Below, one piece after another: positions 28,015 through 36,922 of a stretch of 62,998 nt of DNA. Position numbers and translations under genes: made by a program. How positions within the stretch are numbered: position 1 is the stretch's first letter; each line of letters starts with the position of its first letter. The notes under the pieces were generated by a model. That model did no database searches. It was not told the origin of the DNA and saw only the letters and a program-made list of their open reading frames with translations. The DNA comes from Eubacterium sp. (GTDB lineage: Bacteria; Bacillota; Clostridia; Lachnospirales; Lachnospiraceae), in NCBI GenBank assembly GCA_017634475.1, contig JAGBNH010000073.1:1-62998 (forward strand), given 5' to 3'.

Positions 28015-28061
28015 ATATCACAGTCCATTTTGATTTTCCACAAAGGTTAGATAAAACTAAC
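28015..28061 (-). promoter_or_regulatory. Possible copA promoter with upstream inverted repeat
   Basis: TTGTGG (28038-28043) and TGATAT (28015-28020) are 17 bases apart. Immediately upstream, GTTAG and CTAAC (28046-28061) form an inverted repeat that could be an operator. It does not match the CopY operator TACANNTGTA. No regulator gene is adjacent. Confidence 0.4.
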
Positions 28062-28074
28062 TGTGCTATACCGA

Positions 28075-28116
28075 AACAGCCCGAGGGACCGACCGGTCAT
28101 CTGTCTCCGGGCTGTT
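28075..28116 (-). terminator. Terminator after htpG
   Basis: AACAGCCCG and CGGGCTGTT form a 9-bp stem followed by TTTCGG in the minus direction. It lies about 150 bases past htpG, beyond a repeat pair. Confidence 0.65.
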
Positions 28117-28162
28117 GAATGAAGTCTGTAGTTGTCCGTGATAACATCTGCGAAGGCCATAA

Positions 28163-28228
28163 GATCCTTCGCTTCGCTCAGGATGACAGACATATGTCAT
28201 TCTGAGGCCGCAAGGCCGAAGAATCCCC
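28163..28228. repeat. Head-to-head hairpin repeat pair
   Basis: The left copy has ATCCT/AGGAT ends with GCGAAGC on the minus strand. The right inverted copy has ATTCT/AGAAT ends and a GGCC/GGCC stem with loop GCAA on the plus strand. The facing TGACA and TGTCA heads are separated by GACATA. Confidence 0.85.
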
Positions 28229-28263
28229 CGGCTTGCTCACAGGAACCCTTCACTCATTGACAC

Positions 28264-30312
28264 CTACTGCGTGATCTTCTGCAGGATCTCGTTGCTCCGC
28301 TTTACAAAACGGGTAAGCTCTTCTGCGGTGAGGGGACGGTTAGCCAGTGCCGCAAGATCATAGAGCTGGCAGCATACGGTATCCGTAAGCTCTCCCTCCG
28401 GATTGTCCAGCACATATTTTACCAGGTTGTTTCCTGCATTCAGTACCAGTGTCTCCGAATCCTTACCCATATCTCCGAGATTCATTCCGGCCATACCGTA
28501 AGCCTTCATCATTTCCGCCATACGGCGGGACTCCTCGGACTGTGTCAGCATGGCTGATACGGACTCATCCTTCAGCCGGTCAACCTTCACCTTAAGATTT
28601 TCCTTGCCCAGAGCCTTGCGGAAGGTCTTCTCCAGTTTCTCGGTGAAGTCCTTCTCCTCTTCCTCGGAAAGCTTCTCTCCCTGAAGGTTCTTGTTCACCT
28701 CTGCATCGATGCGGAGGAACTTCACCTTACCTTCCTTATCCTCCTTACCGGCATTTCTTGCTTCCAGGCTGGTGATAAAAGGATTATCGATATTGTGGGT
28801 CATGTAGACCGCATCCAGTCCCTGACTCTTGAACATTTCAATGTACTGTGCCTGCAGCTGCTCATCGGTCACATAGAATACCGTATTCTCATGACTCTCC
28901 TTAGCAGCCTCCAGATACTCGGGAAGGGATACGTACTTGCCCTCCAGATTCTTATAGATGATGTAGTCCTTCATCTTGTCGTTGAACTTGTCATCTCTCA
29001 GGCAGCCGAACTTAACAAAGGGAGACAGATCGTCCCAGAGCTTCTCATACTCATCTCTGTGATTCTTGCACATACCGATGAGCTTATCTGCCACCTTCTT
29101 GGTGATATGATCAGAGATCTTCTGCACAAATCCATCGTTCTGCAGCGCGGAACGGGATACATTCAGCGGCAGGTCCGGGCAGTCGATAACGCCCTTCAGC
29201 ACCAGAAGGAATTCCGGGATGACCTCCTTGATATTGTCCGCAACGAATACCTGGTTGTTATACAGCTTAACCTTGCCTTCCAGCTGATCCACCTGAGGGT
29301 TGATCCGGGGGAAGTAAAGGATACCCTTCAGGTTGAAGGGATAATCCATGTTCAGATGGATCCAGAACATGGGCTCCTTAAAGTCATAGAATACCTTCTG
29401 ATAGAATTCCTTATAATCCTCATCGGTGCAGTCGCCGGGGGTCTTCATCCAGAGGGGATCGGTATCGTTCAGCGGAACTTCCTTCTCTTCTCCCTCATCC
29501 AGTTCCTCAGTATCGACAATGTCCTCTTTCTCTTCTTCCTTCTTTACAGAACCGCCGACCAAATCATCCTCTTCGGCCTTTGCTTTTGCCTTCTTGTCCT
29601 TCTTCGCTTTCTCGGCCTTCTCCTTCTTCTTCTCCTCTAACTCATCCGCCTTCTTCTTGGCCTCATCCTCATCCACGAAGAAGATCTCCACGGGCATGAA
29701 GGAGCAGTATTTGTTGATGGTCTCACGGACCATGTAAGCGTTACAGAACTTCAGGCTGTCCTCGGAGAGATACAGGGTGATGCGGGTACCTCGCTCTCTG
29801 CGGCTTCCCTTCTTCATGCTGTACTCCGTACCGCCGTCACATACCCACTGTACCGGTGCAGCATCCTTCTGATAAGACAGGGTCTCGATCTCTACCTTAT
29901 CCGCAACCATGAAGGCACTGTAAAAGCCCAGTCCGAAATGTCCGATGATCTGATCCTGGCTGTCCTTATCCTTATACTTTGCCAGGAAATCCGATGCGCC
30001 GGAGAAAGCGATCTGGTTAATGTATTTATCTACCTCTTCATCGGTCATACCGATTCCGTTATCTTCAAAGACCAACGTCTTATCCTTGGCGGACGCATAT
30101 ACAGTAACACGATATTTCTCACCGTCCGCAACCTCTGCCTCACCCAGAGATACCAGTCGTTTCAGCTTGGTGATGGCATCCACGCCATTGGAGATCAGCT
30201 CACGGATAAAGATATCCTGATCGGAATAGAGCCACTTCTTAATGATCGGGAAAATATTCTCACTGTTGATGGTTAAACTGCCTTTGGATTTGATCTTTTT
30301 CTCGCCTGCCAC
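28264..30312 (-). CDS. htpG: Hsp90-family chaperone HtpG with a charged linker
   Basis: The 682-residue ATP-driven chaperone has the GHKL ATPase motifs FIRELISNGVDA, DNGIGM and GHFGLGFYSAFMV. These are followed by Hsp90 middle and dimerisation domains. Residues about 215-280 form a Lys/Glu-rich linker exactly at the N-middle domain junction, where eukaryotic Hsp90 has its charged linker. E. coli HtpG (624 residues) lacks it. The start codon is GTG at 30312, after AGAAGG. A CIRCE operator lies upstream, implying HrcA control. Confidence 0.95.
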   Translation of the reverse strand: MAGEKKIKSKGSLTINSENIFPIIKKWLYSDQDIFIRELISNGVDAITKLKRLVSLGEAEVADGEKYRVTVYASAKDKTLVFEDNGIGMTDEEVDKYINQIAFSGASDFLAKYKDKDSQDQIIGHFGLGFYSAFMVADKVEIETLSYQKDAAPVQWVCDGGTEYSMKKGSRRERGTRITLYLSEDSLKFCNAYMVRETINKYCSFMPVEIFFVDEDEAKKKADELEEKKKEKAEKAKKDKKAKAKAEEDDLVGGSVKKEEEKEDIVDTEELDEGEEKEVPLNDTDPLWMKTPGDCTDEDYKEFYQKVFYDFKEPMFWIHLNMDYPFNLKGILYFPRINPQVDQLEGKVKLYNNQVFVADNIKEVIPEFLLVLKGVIDCPDLPLNVSRSALQNDGFVQKISDHITKKVADKLIGMCKNHRDEYEKLWDDLSPFVKFGCLRDDKFNDKMKDYIIYKNLEGKYVSLPEYLEAAKESHENTVFYVTDEQLQAQYIEMFKSQGLDAVYMTHNIDNPFITSLEARNAGKEDKEGKVKFLRIDAEVNKNLQGEKLSEEEEKDFTEKLEKTFRKALGKENLKVKVDRLKDESVSAMLTQSEESRRMAEMMKAYGMAGMNLGDMGKDSETLVLNAGNNLVKYVLDNPEGELTDTVCCQLYDLAALANRPLTAEELTRFVKRSNEILQKITQ

Positions 30313-30367
30313 TTGTACAACCTTCTTTCTATTATTGATCTTCTATGTCCTGTTCCGGACCTTTACT

Positions 30368-30396
30368 ATCTTAGTGCGCTTTGGAACAAAAGTCAA
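30368..30396 (-). promoter_or_regulatory. htpG promoter
   Basis: TTGACT (30391-30396) and TAAGAT (30368-30373) are 17 bases apart, about 55 bases before the GTG start and just downstream of the CIRCE element. Confidence 0.8.
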
Positions 30397-30403
30397 GCAA
30401 AAA

Positions 30404-30430
30404 TTAGCACTCATCTCTCGCGAGTGCTAA
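30404..30430 (-). promoter_or_regulatory. CIRCE operator (HrcA binding site)
   Basis: A perfect CIRCE consensus, TTAGCACTC-N9-GAGTGCTAA, lies seven bases upstream of the htpG -35 box. HrcA represses class I heat-shock genes such as groESL and dnaK through this element. Confidence 0.95.
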
Positions 30431-30450
30431 TCAAACTGTTTTTCTCAGAC

Positions 30451-30485
30451 AAAAAAAGATGCCGATCCGGGACTGAATCGACACC
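30451..30485 (-). terminator. Terminator after the 152-residue protein gene
   Basis: In the minus direction GGTGTCGAT pairs with ATCGGCATC (two wobble pairs), followed by seven T residues. Confidence 0.7.
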
Positions 30486-30605
30486 TCTCATTTGGTAAAG
30501 GATGGTTTTCTCTATCTTTTCTTCTGCACAAGACTACTATACCACATTATGTTGTGATTTTCAACAATTTCTTTGATTTATTTTGCACAAATAATTGTCT
30601 GACAA

Positions 30606-31064
30606 TTATCCGATATCCAGCCTGTGCATAACTTCCTGCACAAACCGGTCCCACTCCTGCCCCACGGTCTGGTCCGGCGGGAAGATATTCTGGGCCACGC
30701 CGGTGGTGATGCCGGTGTTCTTCCGGTCATAGGAAATGTTGAGATAGAGGCTGCAGAGCTCTGCCGCCCGCCCGATCAGCTTCTCACTCTCCTCCTTCGG
30801 ATAACGGAATACGATCTTAAAGCTGAGCGGCAGGACCTTTCCCCGGATGGCCTGAAAGAAATTCGGTTTCTCCTCTCTCCATCGGATATACTCTCCCCGG
30901 ACCTCCTCCTGTGAATCATAGAATTCTCCATGGATCTTGCCATCCACCGTCCGGGTGACCGCAGTCATAAGCTCCAGACGGACCATTTCCAAACCATCAA
31001 AAAAGGGTTCGGACAGCAGTCCCTCGATCAGCGTCTTTGTCTGTTCCACTGTGATATAGATCAT
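30606..31064 (-). CDS. Conserved protein of unknown function (DUF5721-like)
   Basis: The 152-residue soluble protein has no signal peptide or membrane segment. Features such as TVDGKIHGEFYD, PNFFQAIRGKVLPLSFKIVFR and a conserved length resemble a Lachnospiraceae family I recall as DUF5721; this is unverified. It lies 28 bases downstream of the transglutaminase-like gene, so the two are probably one operon. It has its own 3' terminator. No function can be proposed. Confidence 0.65.
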   Translation of the reverse strand: MIYITVEQTKTLIEGLLSEPFFDGLEMVRLELMTAVTRTVDGKIHGEFYDSQEEVRGEYIRWREEKPNFFQAIRGKVLPLSFKIVFRYPKEESEKLIGRAAELCSLYLNISYDRKNTGITTGVAQNIFPPDQTVGQEWDRFVQEVMHRLDIG

Positions 31065-31092
31065 GTCATCTCCTGTTCATCGAATCCATCGT

Positions 31093-32253
31093 TCACTGGC
31101 TCACATACAGGGTGAGCACCGTGAAATTAAAGCCCCCAATGGTGGAATACATCACCTTCTTGATGGTGGGCACCGTGTTTATACCCGTCAGGGTGGTATT
31201 GGTCATTTCAAACTGCGAAAAAGCACATTCCATGGTTCCGTAGGGCCGGATCATCAGCCGCTGGGTCACGTACCGGTCCAGATCATAGGAGTTTTCAAAA
31301 TAGGCATTCTCCCGACGGAAATAGTTCCAGCTCATATCCGGACAGGGGTCGTACTTTTCCTTATCCCAGATATGATCCCGGGCCATCAGATCGTCGCTCA
31401 TATTGAAGTAGGCATGGGACACGATCTCCTCGTCCCCCATGGGGTCATCCCAGGTGGCATCCAGATGATACCAGGTACCGTTGACCAGCACCAGGTTCCA
31501 GGCATGATTCTCCGTGCGGCCGGATTCATCCCCCGCCTGCTGATCCGAGGAATACCTTCTGCTGCCGGAATTCGCCGTTCCTACCACATACTGATTCTGC
31601 ACGCCCGCACAGGAAAGCATAAGGGCCATGGCTTCTGCATAGCCGTTGCAGACAGCCTCTCCCTCCACCAGAGCCCCGTAGGCCCGGTACTCATTATCAT
31701 TTTCCGAGCTGCCGTGGCTGTAGGTACAATGCTCCACCAGGTAGTCATGCAGCTTAAGCTCCTTCTGATAATCCGTCATAACACCGGACAGTTTGTCTCC
31801 CAGGATCTGCTTCACCCGTACCAGAAGCTTCTGGGCCTCCGGCCGGTTCTGGGGAATGGGAGTTCCGTTTTTATAGGCATCAAAGACATAGCTGTTATCC
31901 GAACGGACGATGGTAAAGGATACCCGCCGAACCCCAAACAGCTTGGGATAGACCGAATAAGAATCAATGCTCCCGTTCAGATTGCTCATGATATAATTGA
32001 TGCTCTTCAGCTCTTCATCGGGAATGTCCTTTATATAAAGGACAACCTCTCCGTCCACCCCCTGATCCACCTCATGGGTGAGCATGGCCGCCACCTCATT
32101 AATATTCAGAAGAGCTTCTTTCCTCTTAAACAGATTGTCCATGGGATTTACGCCGGTAAAATATTCCACCAGCTTGAAGATGATCATGACCATAACGATC
32201 ACGACAACGATTTCGATCAGAATTTTTATTAAACGAGACTTTTTACGTTCCAT
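31093..32253 (-). CDS. Membrane-anchored transglutaminase-like domain protein
   Basis: The protein (386 residues from ATG at 32253) has a basic N-terminus, one membrane segment (about residues 8-30) and an outer region. Its C-terminal half has the transglutaminase-like triad: Cys in [10 protein letters not shown], His in ENHAWNLV and Asp in [10 protein letters not shown]. Such domains act as cysteine proteases, peptidoglycan-linked enzymes or inactive scaffolds at the cell surface. The open frame continues to 32301; 32253 is preferred because MERKKSRL gives a usual membrane-protein start, though its ribosome binding site is weak. The substrate is unknown. Confidence 0.8.
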   Translation of the reverse strand: MERKKSRLIKILIEIVVVIVMVMIIFKLVEYFTGVNPMDNLFKRKEALLNINEVAAMLTHEVDQGVDGEVVLYIKDIPDEELKSINYIMSNLNGSIDSYSVYPKLFGVRRVSFTIVRSDNSYVFDAYKNGTPIPQNRPEAQKLLVRVKQILGDKLSGVMTDYQKELKLHDYLVEHCTYSHGSSENDNEYRAYGALVEGEAVCNGYAEAMALMLSCAGVQNQYVVGTANSGSRRYSSDQQAGDESGRTENHAWNLVLVNGTWYHLDATWDDPMGDEEIVSHAYFNMSDDLMARDHIWDKEKYDPCPDMSWNYFRRENAYFENSYDLDRYVTQRLMIRPYGTMECAFSQFEMTNTTLTGINTVPTIKKVMYSTIGGFNFTVLTLYVSQ

Positions 32254-32291
32254 TTTCACAGGAAACCCCTTTATCCAAATCCATGGAGAAC

Positions 32292-32320
32292 ATTTTAGCA
32301 CGTTTTTCCTTCCTTTTCCA
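32292..32320 (-). promoter_or_regulatory. Possible promoter of the transglutaminase operon
   Basis: TGGAAA (32315-32320) and TAAAAT (32292-32297) are 17 bases apart, back to back with the argH promoter. The -35 match is weak. Confidence 0.4.
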
Positions 32321-32323
32321 CCC

Positions 32324-32352
32324 TTGCCGCCCGGAGAAATAAAGTGTATAAT
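32324..32352 (+). promoter_or_regulatory. argH promoter
   Basis: TTGCCG (32324-32329) and a perfect TATAAT (32347-32352) are 17 bases apart, 34 bases upstream of the argH ATG. Confidence 0.8.
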
Positions 32353-32386
32353 ACGGAAAGTATTTTTAAGAAATGAGGAAACCTAC

Positions 32387-33781
32387 ATGGCACAGTTATG
32401 GGGAGGCCGGTTTACCAAGCAGACCGACCAGATGGTATATGATTTCAACGCATCCATTCTCTTCGACCGGCGCCTTCTCCCCCAGGATATCCGGGGAAGC
32501 AGAGCACACGCTACGATGCTGGCGAAGGTGGGAGTGATCACTGAGGAGGAACGGGACAAGATCCTGAACGGTCTGGACAGCATCCTTCAGGATGTTACCG
32601 ACGGAAACCTTAAGATCACCACCGAATATGAGGATGTTCACAGCTTTGTGGAGGCAAATCTGATCGACCGGATCGGAGACGCCGGAAAGAAGCTGCATAC
32701 CGGCCGCAGCCGGAACGATCAGGTAGCGCTGGACATGCGTCTCTACACCCGGGGCGAGATCTCCGCTGTGGAGGAGCTGCTGCAGTCCCTGATGCAGACC
32801 CTGCAGACCCTGATGGAGGAAAACCTGGACACCTATATGCCCGGCTTCACCCATCTGCAGAAGGCACAGCCCGTCAGCTTCTCCCATCATATCGGGGCCT
32901 ATATGGAAATGTTCAAGCGGGATTTCTCCCGCCTTAAGGATATCTACACACGGATGAACTACTGTCCTCTGGGTGCCGGAGCACTGGCCGGAACCACCTA
33001 TCCGCTGGACCGGGATATGACGGCAGAGCTTCTTGGGTTCGCCGGCCCCACGCTGAATTCCATGGATTCCGTGTCTGACAGGGATTATCTGCTTGAGTAT
33101 CTTTCCGCCCTGTCCGTGATCATGATGCATCTCTCCCGTTTTTCGGAGGAGATCATCCTCTGGAATTCCAACGAATACGGCTTTATCGAGCTGGACGACG
33201 CCTACAGCACCGGCAGCTCCATCATGCCCCAGAAGAAGAATCCGGATATCGCAGAGCTGGTTCGTGGCAAAACAGGCCGGGTATACGGCGCCCTCACTTC
33301 CATGCTCACCACCATGAAGGGTATCCCCCTTGCCTATAACAAGGATATGCAGGAGGATAAGGAAATGTCCTTCGACGCCATGGATACCGTAAAGAACTGT
33401 CTGGCCCTGTTCACCGGAATGATCTCCACCATGAAGCTCAACAAGGAACGGATGGCGGAAAGCGCCATGATGGGCTTCACCAATGCCACCGACGCTGCTG
33501 ACTATCTGGTTAAGAAGGGGGTTCCCTTCCGGGATGCGCACGGGATCATCGGCCGTCTGGTACTCTACTGCATCGATAAAAAGACCTCCATTGACGCCCT
33601 GTCTCTGGAGGAGCTGAAAGATATCGATGCACATTTTGAAGAGGATGTCTATGACGCCATCTCCCTTTCCACCTGCGTGGAAGCCCGGAACACCATCGGT
33701 GCTCCGGGACACAGCGCCATGAAGAAGGTGCTGGAGATCAACCGCAGCTATCTGAACAGCCTGGTCATCGACCCCGCTTAA
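32387..33781 (+). CDS. argH: Argininosuccinate lyase
   Basis: The 464-residue enzyme splits argininosuccinate to arginine and fumarate, the last step of arginine synthesis. It has the superfamily signature [12 protein letters not shown] and family segments [20 protein letters not shown] and [15 protein letters not shown] at 32387 follows GAGGAAACC; the open frame extends far upstream without a site. It is on the plus strand, against most of the window, with its own promoter. The usual partner argG is not in the window. Confidence 0.97.
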   Translation: MAQLWGGRFTKQTDQMVYDFNASILFDRRLLPQDIRGSRAHATMLAKVGVITEEERDKILNGLDSILQDVTDGNLKITTEYEDVHSFVEANLIDRIGDAGKKLHTGRSRNDQVALDMRLYTRGEISAVEELLQSLMQTLQTLMEENLDTYMPGFTHLQKAQPVSFSHHIGAYMEMFKRDFSRLKDIYTRMNYCPLGAGALAGTTYPLDRDMTAELLGFAGPTLNSMDSVSDRDYLLEYLSALSVIMMHLSRFSEEIILWNSNEYGFIELDDAYSTGSSIMPQKKNPDIAELVRGKTGRVYGALTSMLTTMKGIPLAYNKDMQEDKEMSFDAMDTVKNCLALFTGMISTMKLNKERMAESAMMGFTNATDAADYLVKKGVPFRDAHGIIGRLVLYCIDKKTSIDALSLEELKDIDAHFEEDVYDAISLSTCVEARNTIGAPGHSAMKKVLEINRSYLNSLVIDPA

Positions 33782-33880
33782 ACCGCTGACGGACACGGTC
33801 CTCTGCTGAAGGACAAGGCCCTACGCTTACGCACGATGACCGTAATAGACCCATGACAAAGGACTGAGGAGGTAAAACAG

Positions 33881-34057
33881 ATGAACAATACAACAAAAGC
33901 AAAATATGATCTGGCCGCAAGGATGCTGAAGGGAAATATCCCTGTGGAAGAGGTGGTACTGATGTCCGGCCTCTCCGAAGAAGAAGTGAAGAAGCTGCAG
34001 TTTGAACTCAGGGATGAGATCCAGGACCGCAACGCCATGCGGGGGATCGATCTGTAG
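33881..34057 (+). CDS. Small 58-residue protein downstream of argH
   Basis: ATG at 33881 is preceded by an excellent GAGGAGGT site eight bases away. The frame codes for 58 residues and ends at TAG 34055-34057. The segment AARMLKGNIPVEEVVLMSGLSEEEVKKLQ resembles the C-terminal helical tail of Rpn/PD-(D/E)XK transposase-like nucleases, but no nuclease part is present. It shares the terminator at 34155-34188 and may be cotranscribed with argH. It may be a free-standing small regulator or a relic; function unknown. Confidence 0.7.
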   Translation: MNNTTKAKYDLAARMLKGNIPVEEVVLMSGLSEEEVKKLQFELRDEIQDRNAMRGIDL

Positions 34058-34154
34058 CAGAAAAGCTTACGCAGATATAACGCAAATACCAAAAGCAAAA
34101 TACTCTGCCGGCACAAACTAAAGCATAATACGCAAAAGGTTGCAAGATCGGATA

Positions 34155-34188
34155 AAAAAAGACACTGCCCGAAAACAGTGTCTTTTTT
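34155..34188. terminator. Bidirectional terminator between convergent genes
   Basis: A 13-bp perfect stem AAAAAAGACACTG/CAGTGTCTTTTTT has T-runs on both strands. It serves the plus-strand argH transcript and the minus-strand FHA gene. Confidence 0.92.
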
Positions 34189-34226
34189 ATACACGCTTTT
34201 ATGCTCGCATTGTACGAACGGACCCA

Positions 34227-35144
34227 CTAGCGGATCCAGAACTTGAACTCCTCGTCTGCCAGACGGATGTAATCATCGTTGGACAGGCGGATCTCAAATT
34301 CCGGCTGGATCAGCTTACCGTTGATAAAGGTATGATTCGTGGAATTGTGATCCCGGACATAGCACTCTCCGTTACTGATCCGGAAAGTGGCATGCCGACG
34401 GCTTACCCTGCGGTTATCCACGATCTGATAATCCGCATCCGGAGACTTGCCGATGAGGAATTCCGTCTTGATGATGGCGATCAGCTCATTGGTCTTGATC
34501 CGTACCAGATACGGAATGGGATTATTGTAATCGGAAGCGGTGGGGGTCTCAGAGGAAGGCTCGGAAGAATTCTTGCCGATGGTATCCTCCTGGATCATCT
34601 CCTCTTCCAGAGAAAGCACGTAATGATAGAACTCCTCCAGATCGAACATCAGCTTGCTGTCCAGATATTTCAGCAGCTTCTCCACGCACTCTACGCAGGC
34701 CATGTTGGCAAAGCGCACCTTACTGATGAAGTTCTGAATGAACTCCGTGACATTGCAGTCACTGAACTTCTTCAGGATCGGCATATACATCAGCTGAATA
34801 TCCAGTGTGGAAAGCTCGATATACATATAGTGAACATTCAGCAGCAGCTTATTCAGCGACATCTGATTCTCTTCAAAATAGATCAGCTGACTCAGAATGT
34901 TGGAAAGGATCGACAGGAACTCCCCCTTGTACAACTGTTTCCGAAGGAACTGCTCCAACGGAAGCGTTGCAGGTATACTGAACTGCAGGGCTCTCTCTTC
35001 TTCGTCCTCAACAACCGTACAGATCGTGCGGTTACCCCCGAATTCATAGTTAAAGATCGTCAGCTCCCGCTGTGCGACTTCATCGCCTTCATCTATCCGA
35101 AATCTCAGCGTAAATTCATCGTAGCTCGTATTTGCACCAGCCAT
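34227..35144 (-). CDS. FHA-domain protein with an uncharacterised N-terminal domain (DUF6382-like)
   Basis: The 305-residue protein ends in a forkhead-associated domain (IGKSPDADYQIVDNRRVSRRHATF, then STNHTFINGKL), which binds phosphothreonine peptides. Residues 1 to about 180 form an alpha-helical region resembling what I recall as DUF6382, found before FHA domains in Clostridia; this name is unverified. There is no membrane segment. It has its own promoter and is monocistronic. A Ser/Thr kinase partner is not in the window. Confidence 0.8.
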   Translation of the reverse strand: MAGANTSYDEFTLRFRIDEGDEVAQRELTIFNYEFGGNRTICTVVEDEEERALQFSIPATLPLEQFLRKQLYKGEFLSILSNILSQLIYFEENQMSLNKLLLNVHYMYIELSTLDIQLMYMPILKKFSDCNVTEFIQNFISKVRFANMACVECVEKLLKYLDSKLMFDLEEFYHYVLSLEEEMIQEDTIGKNSSEPSSETPTASDYNNPIPYLVRIKTNELIAIIKTEFLIGKSPDADYQIVDNRRVSRRHATFRISNGECYVRDHNSTNHTFINGKLIQPEFEIRLSNDDYIRLADEEFKFWIR

Positions 35145-35226
35145 AGTATCCTCTTCCCTTCTCCCCTAAGTACTATATCTGATCAACAGGGACACACCCA
35201 CAATCTCCCTGTAACCCTATTGCTCT

Positions 35227-35255
35227 ATTTTATCACATTTCAGCTGTTTCAGCAA
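35227..35255 (-). promoter_or_regulatory. Promoter of the FHA protein gene
   Basis: TTGCTG (35250-35255) and TAAAAT (35227-35232) are 17 bases apart, about 85 bases before the ATG. Confidence 0.65.
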
Positions 35256-35314
35256 CGCAATTCTGTGCAATATTACGGTCATACAAAGCCTTATTTACTT
35301 GAAAATGCCCGGTG

Positions 35315-36766
35315 TTACTCTCCGATATTGGCAGCCTCGGAAAGCAGACGCTCCTTGGTCTCATACAGCTCCTTGGAGAGGTCCAGATAGTGGATATGAG
35401 GATTGGCGAAACGCTGTTCCTCCTCCCATACATCCTCCTTCAGCTGCTTCTTCACATACTCCTGGATCTCCTTCAGTGAAGGCTGCTCATAGACCAGCTC
35501 GCCGTCCTTAAAGATGGTCACCTGAAGGGGCTTCACCGTACTGTTCTTGAAATGCATCCGCTTCCAGGGACGGGTCGGATCGATGAAAGCATAGGGCTTC
35601 TCGTCGTCCACATCCTCTCCTTCCAAAGTCAGCAGATCCGCATAGCCATACCCGGTCTCGTTGCTGAAGACACGCCACAGCTTCTTCTTACCGGGGTTGG
35701 TGATCTTCTCCACATTTTCGGATACCTTGATCTTCGGAATGAAGGTATCTCCTTCTTTAACGGCTACCAGCTTATAAACACCGCCGAATACGGGATCCGA
35801 CTTGGATGTGATCATACGCTCGCCCACGCCGTAGGAATTGATGCAGGCCTTCTGCTTATTCAGGGAGTCGATGAGATACTCATCCACACTGTTGGAAACC
35901 ACGATCTTGCAGTCCGTAAGACCCTCTGCATCCAGTCTCTTCCGGATCTTCTTGGAGAAGTACGCAAGGTCACCGCTGTCGATGCGGACGCCGGCCAGAC
36001 GCTTGCCCATGGGTTCCAGCACCTCATGTGCCACACGGATGGCGTTGGGAAGACCGCTCTTTAAGATGTCATAGGTATCGATCAGAAGGGTACATGCATC
36101 CGGATAAACCTCTGCATAGGCCTTGAAAGAATCATATTCCGACGGGAAGAACTCGATCCAGCTGTGTGCCATGGTACCCACAGCCTTAACGCCGAACTTC
36201 TGGTCTGCCAGTACGGTTGCCGTGGTATCCACGCCACCGATGAAGCAGGCTCTGGTTCCCCATACAGCCGCATCCGGTCCCTGTGCACGTCTTGCACCGA
36301 ACTCCATAACGATGGCCCCGCCGGCTCCTGCCGCCCTTGCGATACGATTGGCCTTGGTGGCAATCAGCGACTGGAAGTTGATGCATATGAGAAGCATGGT
36401 CTCGATCAGCTGTGCCTCGATGATGGGAGCGGTCACGGTAACGATGGGGGTGTTGGGATATACTATAGTTCCCTCCGGAACAGCCTCAATGGTACCGGTG
36501 AACTTAAAGTCCTTCAGATACTCCAGGAAGCCTTCGTCGAACATGTTTCTGCCCCGCAGATACTCGATATCCTCTTCGGTGAAATGCAGGTCCTTCACAT
36601 AGTCGATCAGCATGCCCAAACCCGCACTGACAACGAAACCGCCGCCATCCGGGTTTCTCCGGTAAACCATATCAAATACGGCTACCTTATCTTTATTTCC
36701 GGTCACAAAATAACCATTTGCCATGGTCAGCTCATAAAAATCCATCAGCATGGTAAGATTTCTCAT
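35315..36766 (-). CDS. pncB: Nicotinate phosphoribosyltransferase
   Basis: The 483-residue enzyme joins nicotinate with PRPP to form nicotinate mononucleotide for NAD salvage. Typical segments are LMDFYELTMANGYF at the N-terminus, EFGARRAQGPDAA and VRIDSGDLAYFSKK. The length fits the Gram-positive long form. ATG at 36766 follows GGAGGGGAT; the frame runs six codons further without a better site. Confidence 0.95.
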   Translation of the reverse strand: MRNLTMLMDFYELTMANGYFVTGNKDKVAVFDMVYRRNPDGGGFVVSAGLGMLIDYVKDLHFTEEDIEYLRGRNMFDEGFLEYLKDFKFTGTIEAVPEGTIVYPNTPIVTVTAPIIEAQLIETMLLICINFQSLIATKANRIARAAGAGGAIVMEFGARRAQGPDAAVWGTRACFIGGVDTTATVLADQKFGVKAVGTMAHSWIEFFPSEYDSFKAYAEVYPDACTLLIDTYDILKSGLPNAIRVAHEVLEPMGKRLAGVRIDSGDLAYFSKKIRKRLDAEGLTDCKIVVSNSVDEYLIDSLNKQKACINSYGVGERMITSKSDPVFGGVYKLVAVKEGDTFIPKIKVSENVEKITNPGKKKLWRVFSNETGYGYADLLTLEGEDVDDEKPYAFIDPTRPWKRMHFKNSTVKPLQVTIFKDGELVYEQPSLKEIQEYVKKQLKEDVWEEEQRFANPHIHYLDLSKELYETKERLLSEAANIGE

Positions 36767-36819
36767 TTGATATCCCCTCCTCAATACATACTATTGCATT
36801 TATCATCTATACGGTTTTC

Positions 36820-36922
36820 AGGATTCTTCGTCGTGCTCCGCACTCCTCAGAATGACAGACATCTTGTTGCACTCCTCAGAATGACAGACATCTTGCCAAA
36901 GCTCCTCAGAATGACAGATATT
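36820..36922. repeat. Hairpin repeat with two extra partial copies
   Basis: A full copy (ATTCT/AGAAT ends, GTGC/GCAC inner stem) is followed by two partial units each ending in CTCCTCAGAATGACAGA. The last abuts the bipA stop. The partial units have only the right half of the palindrome. Confidence 0.8.
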
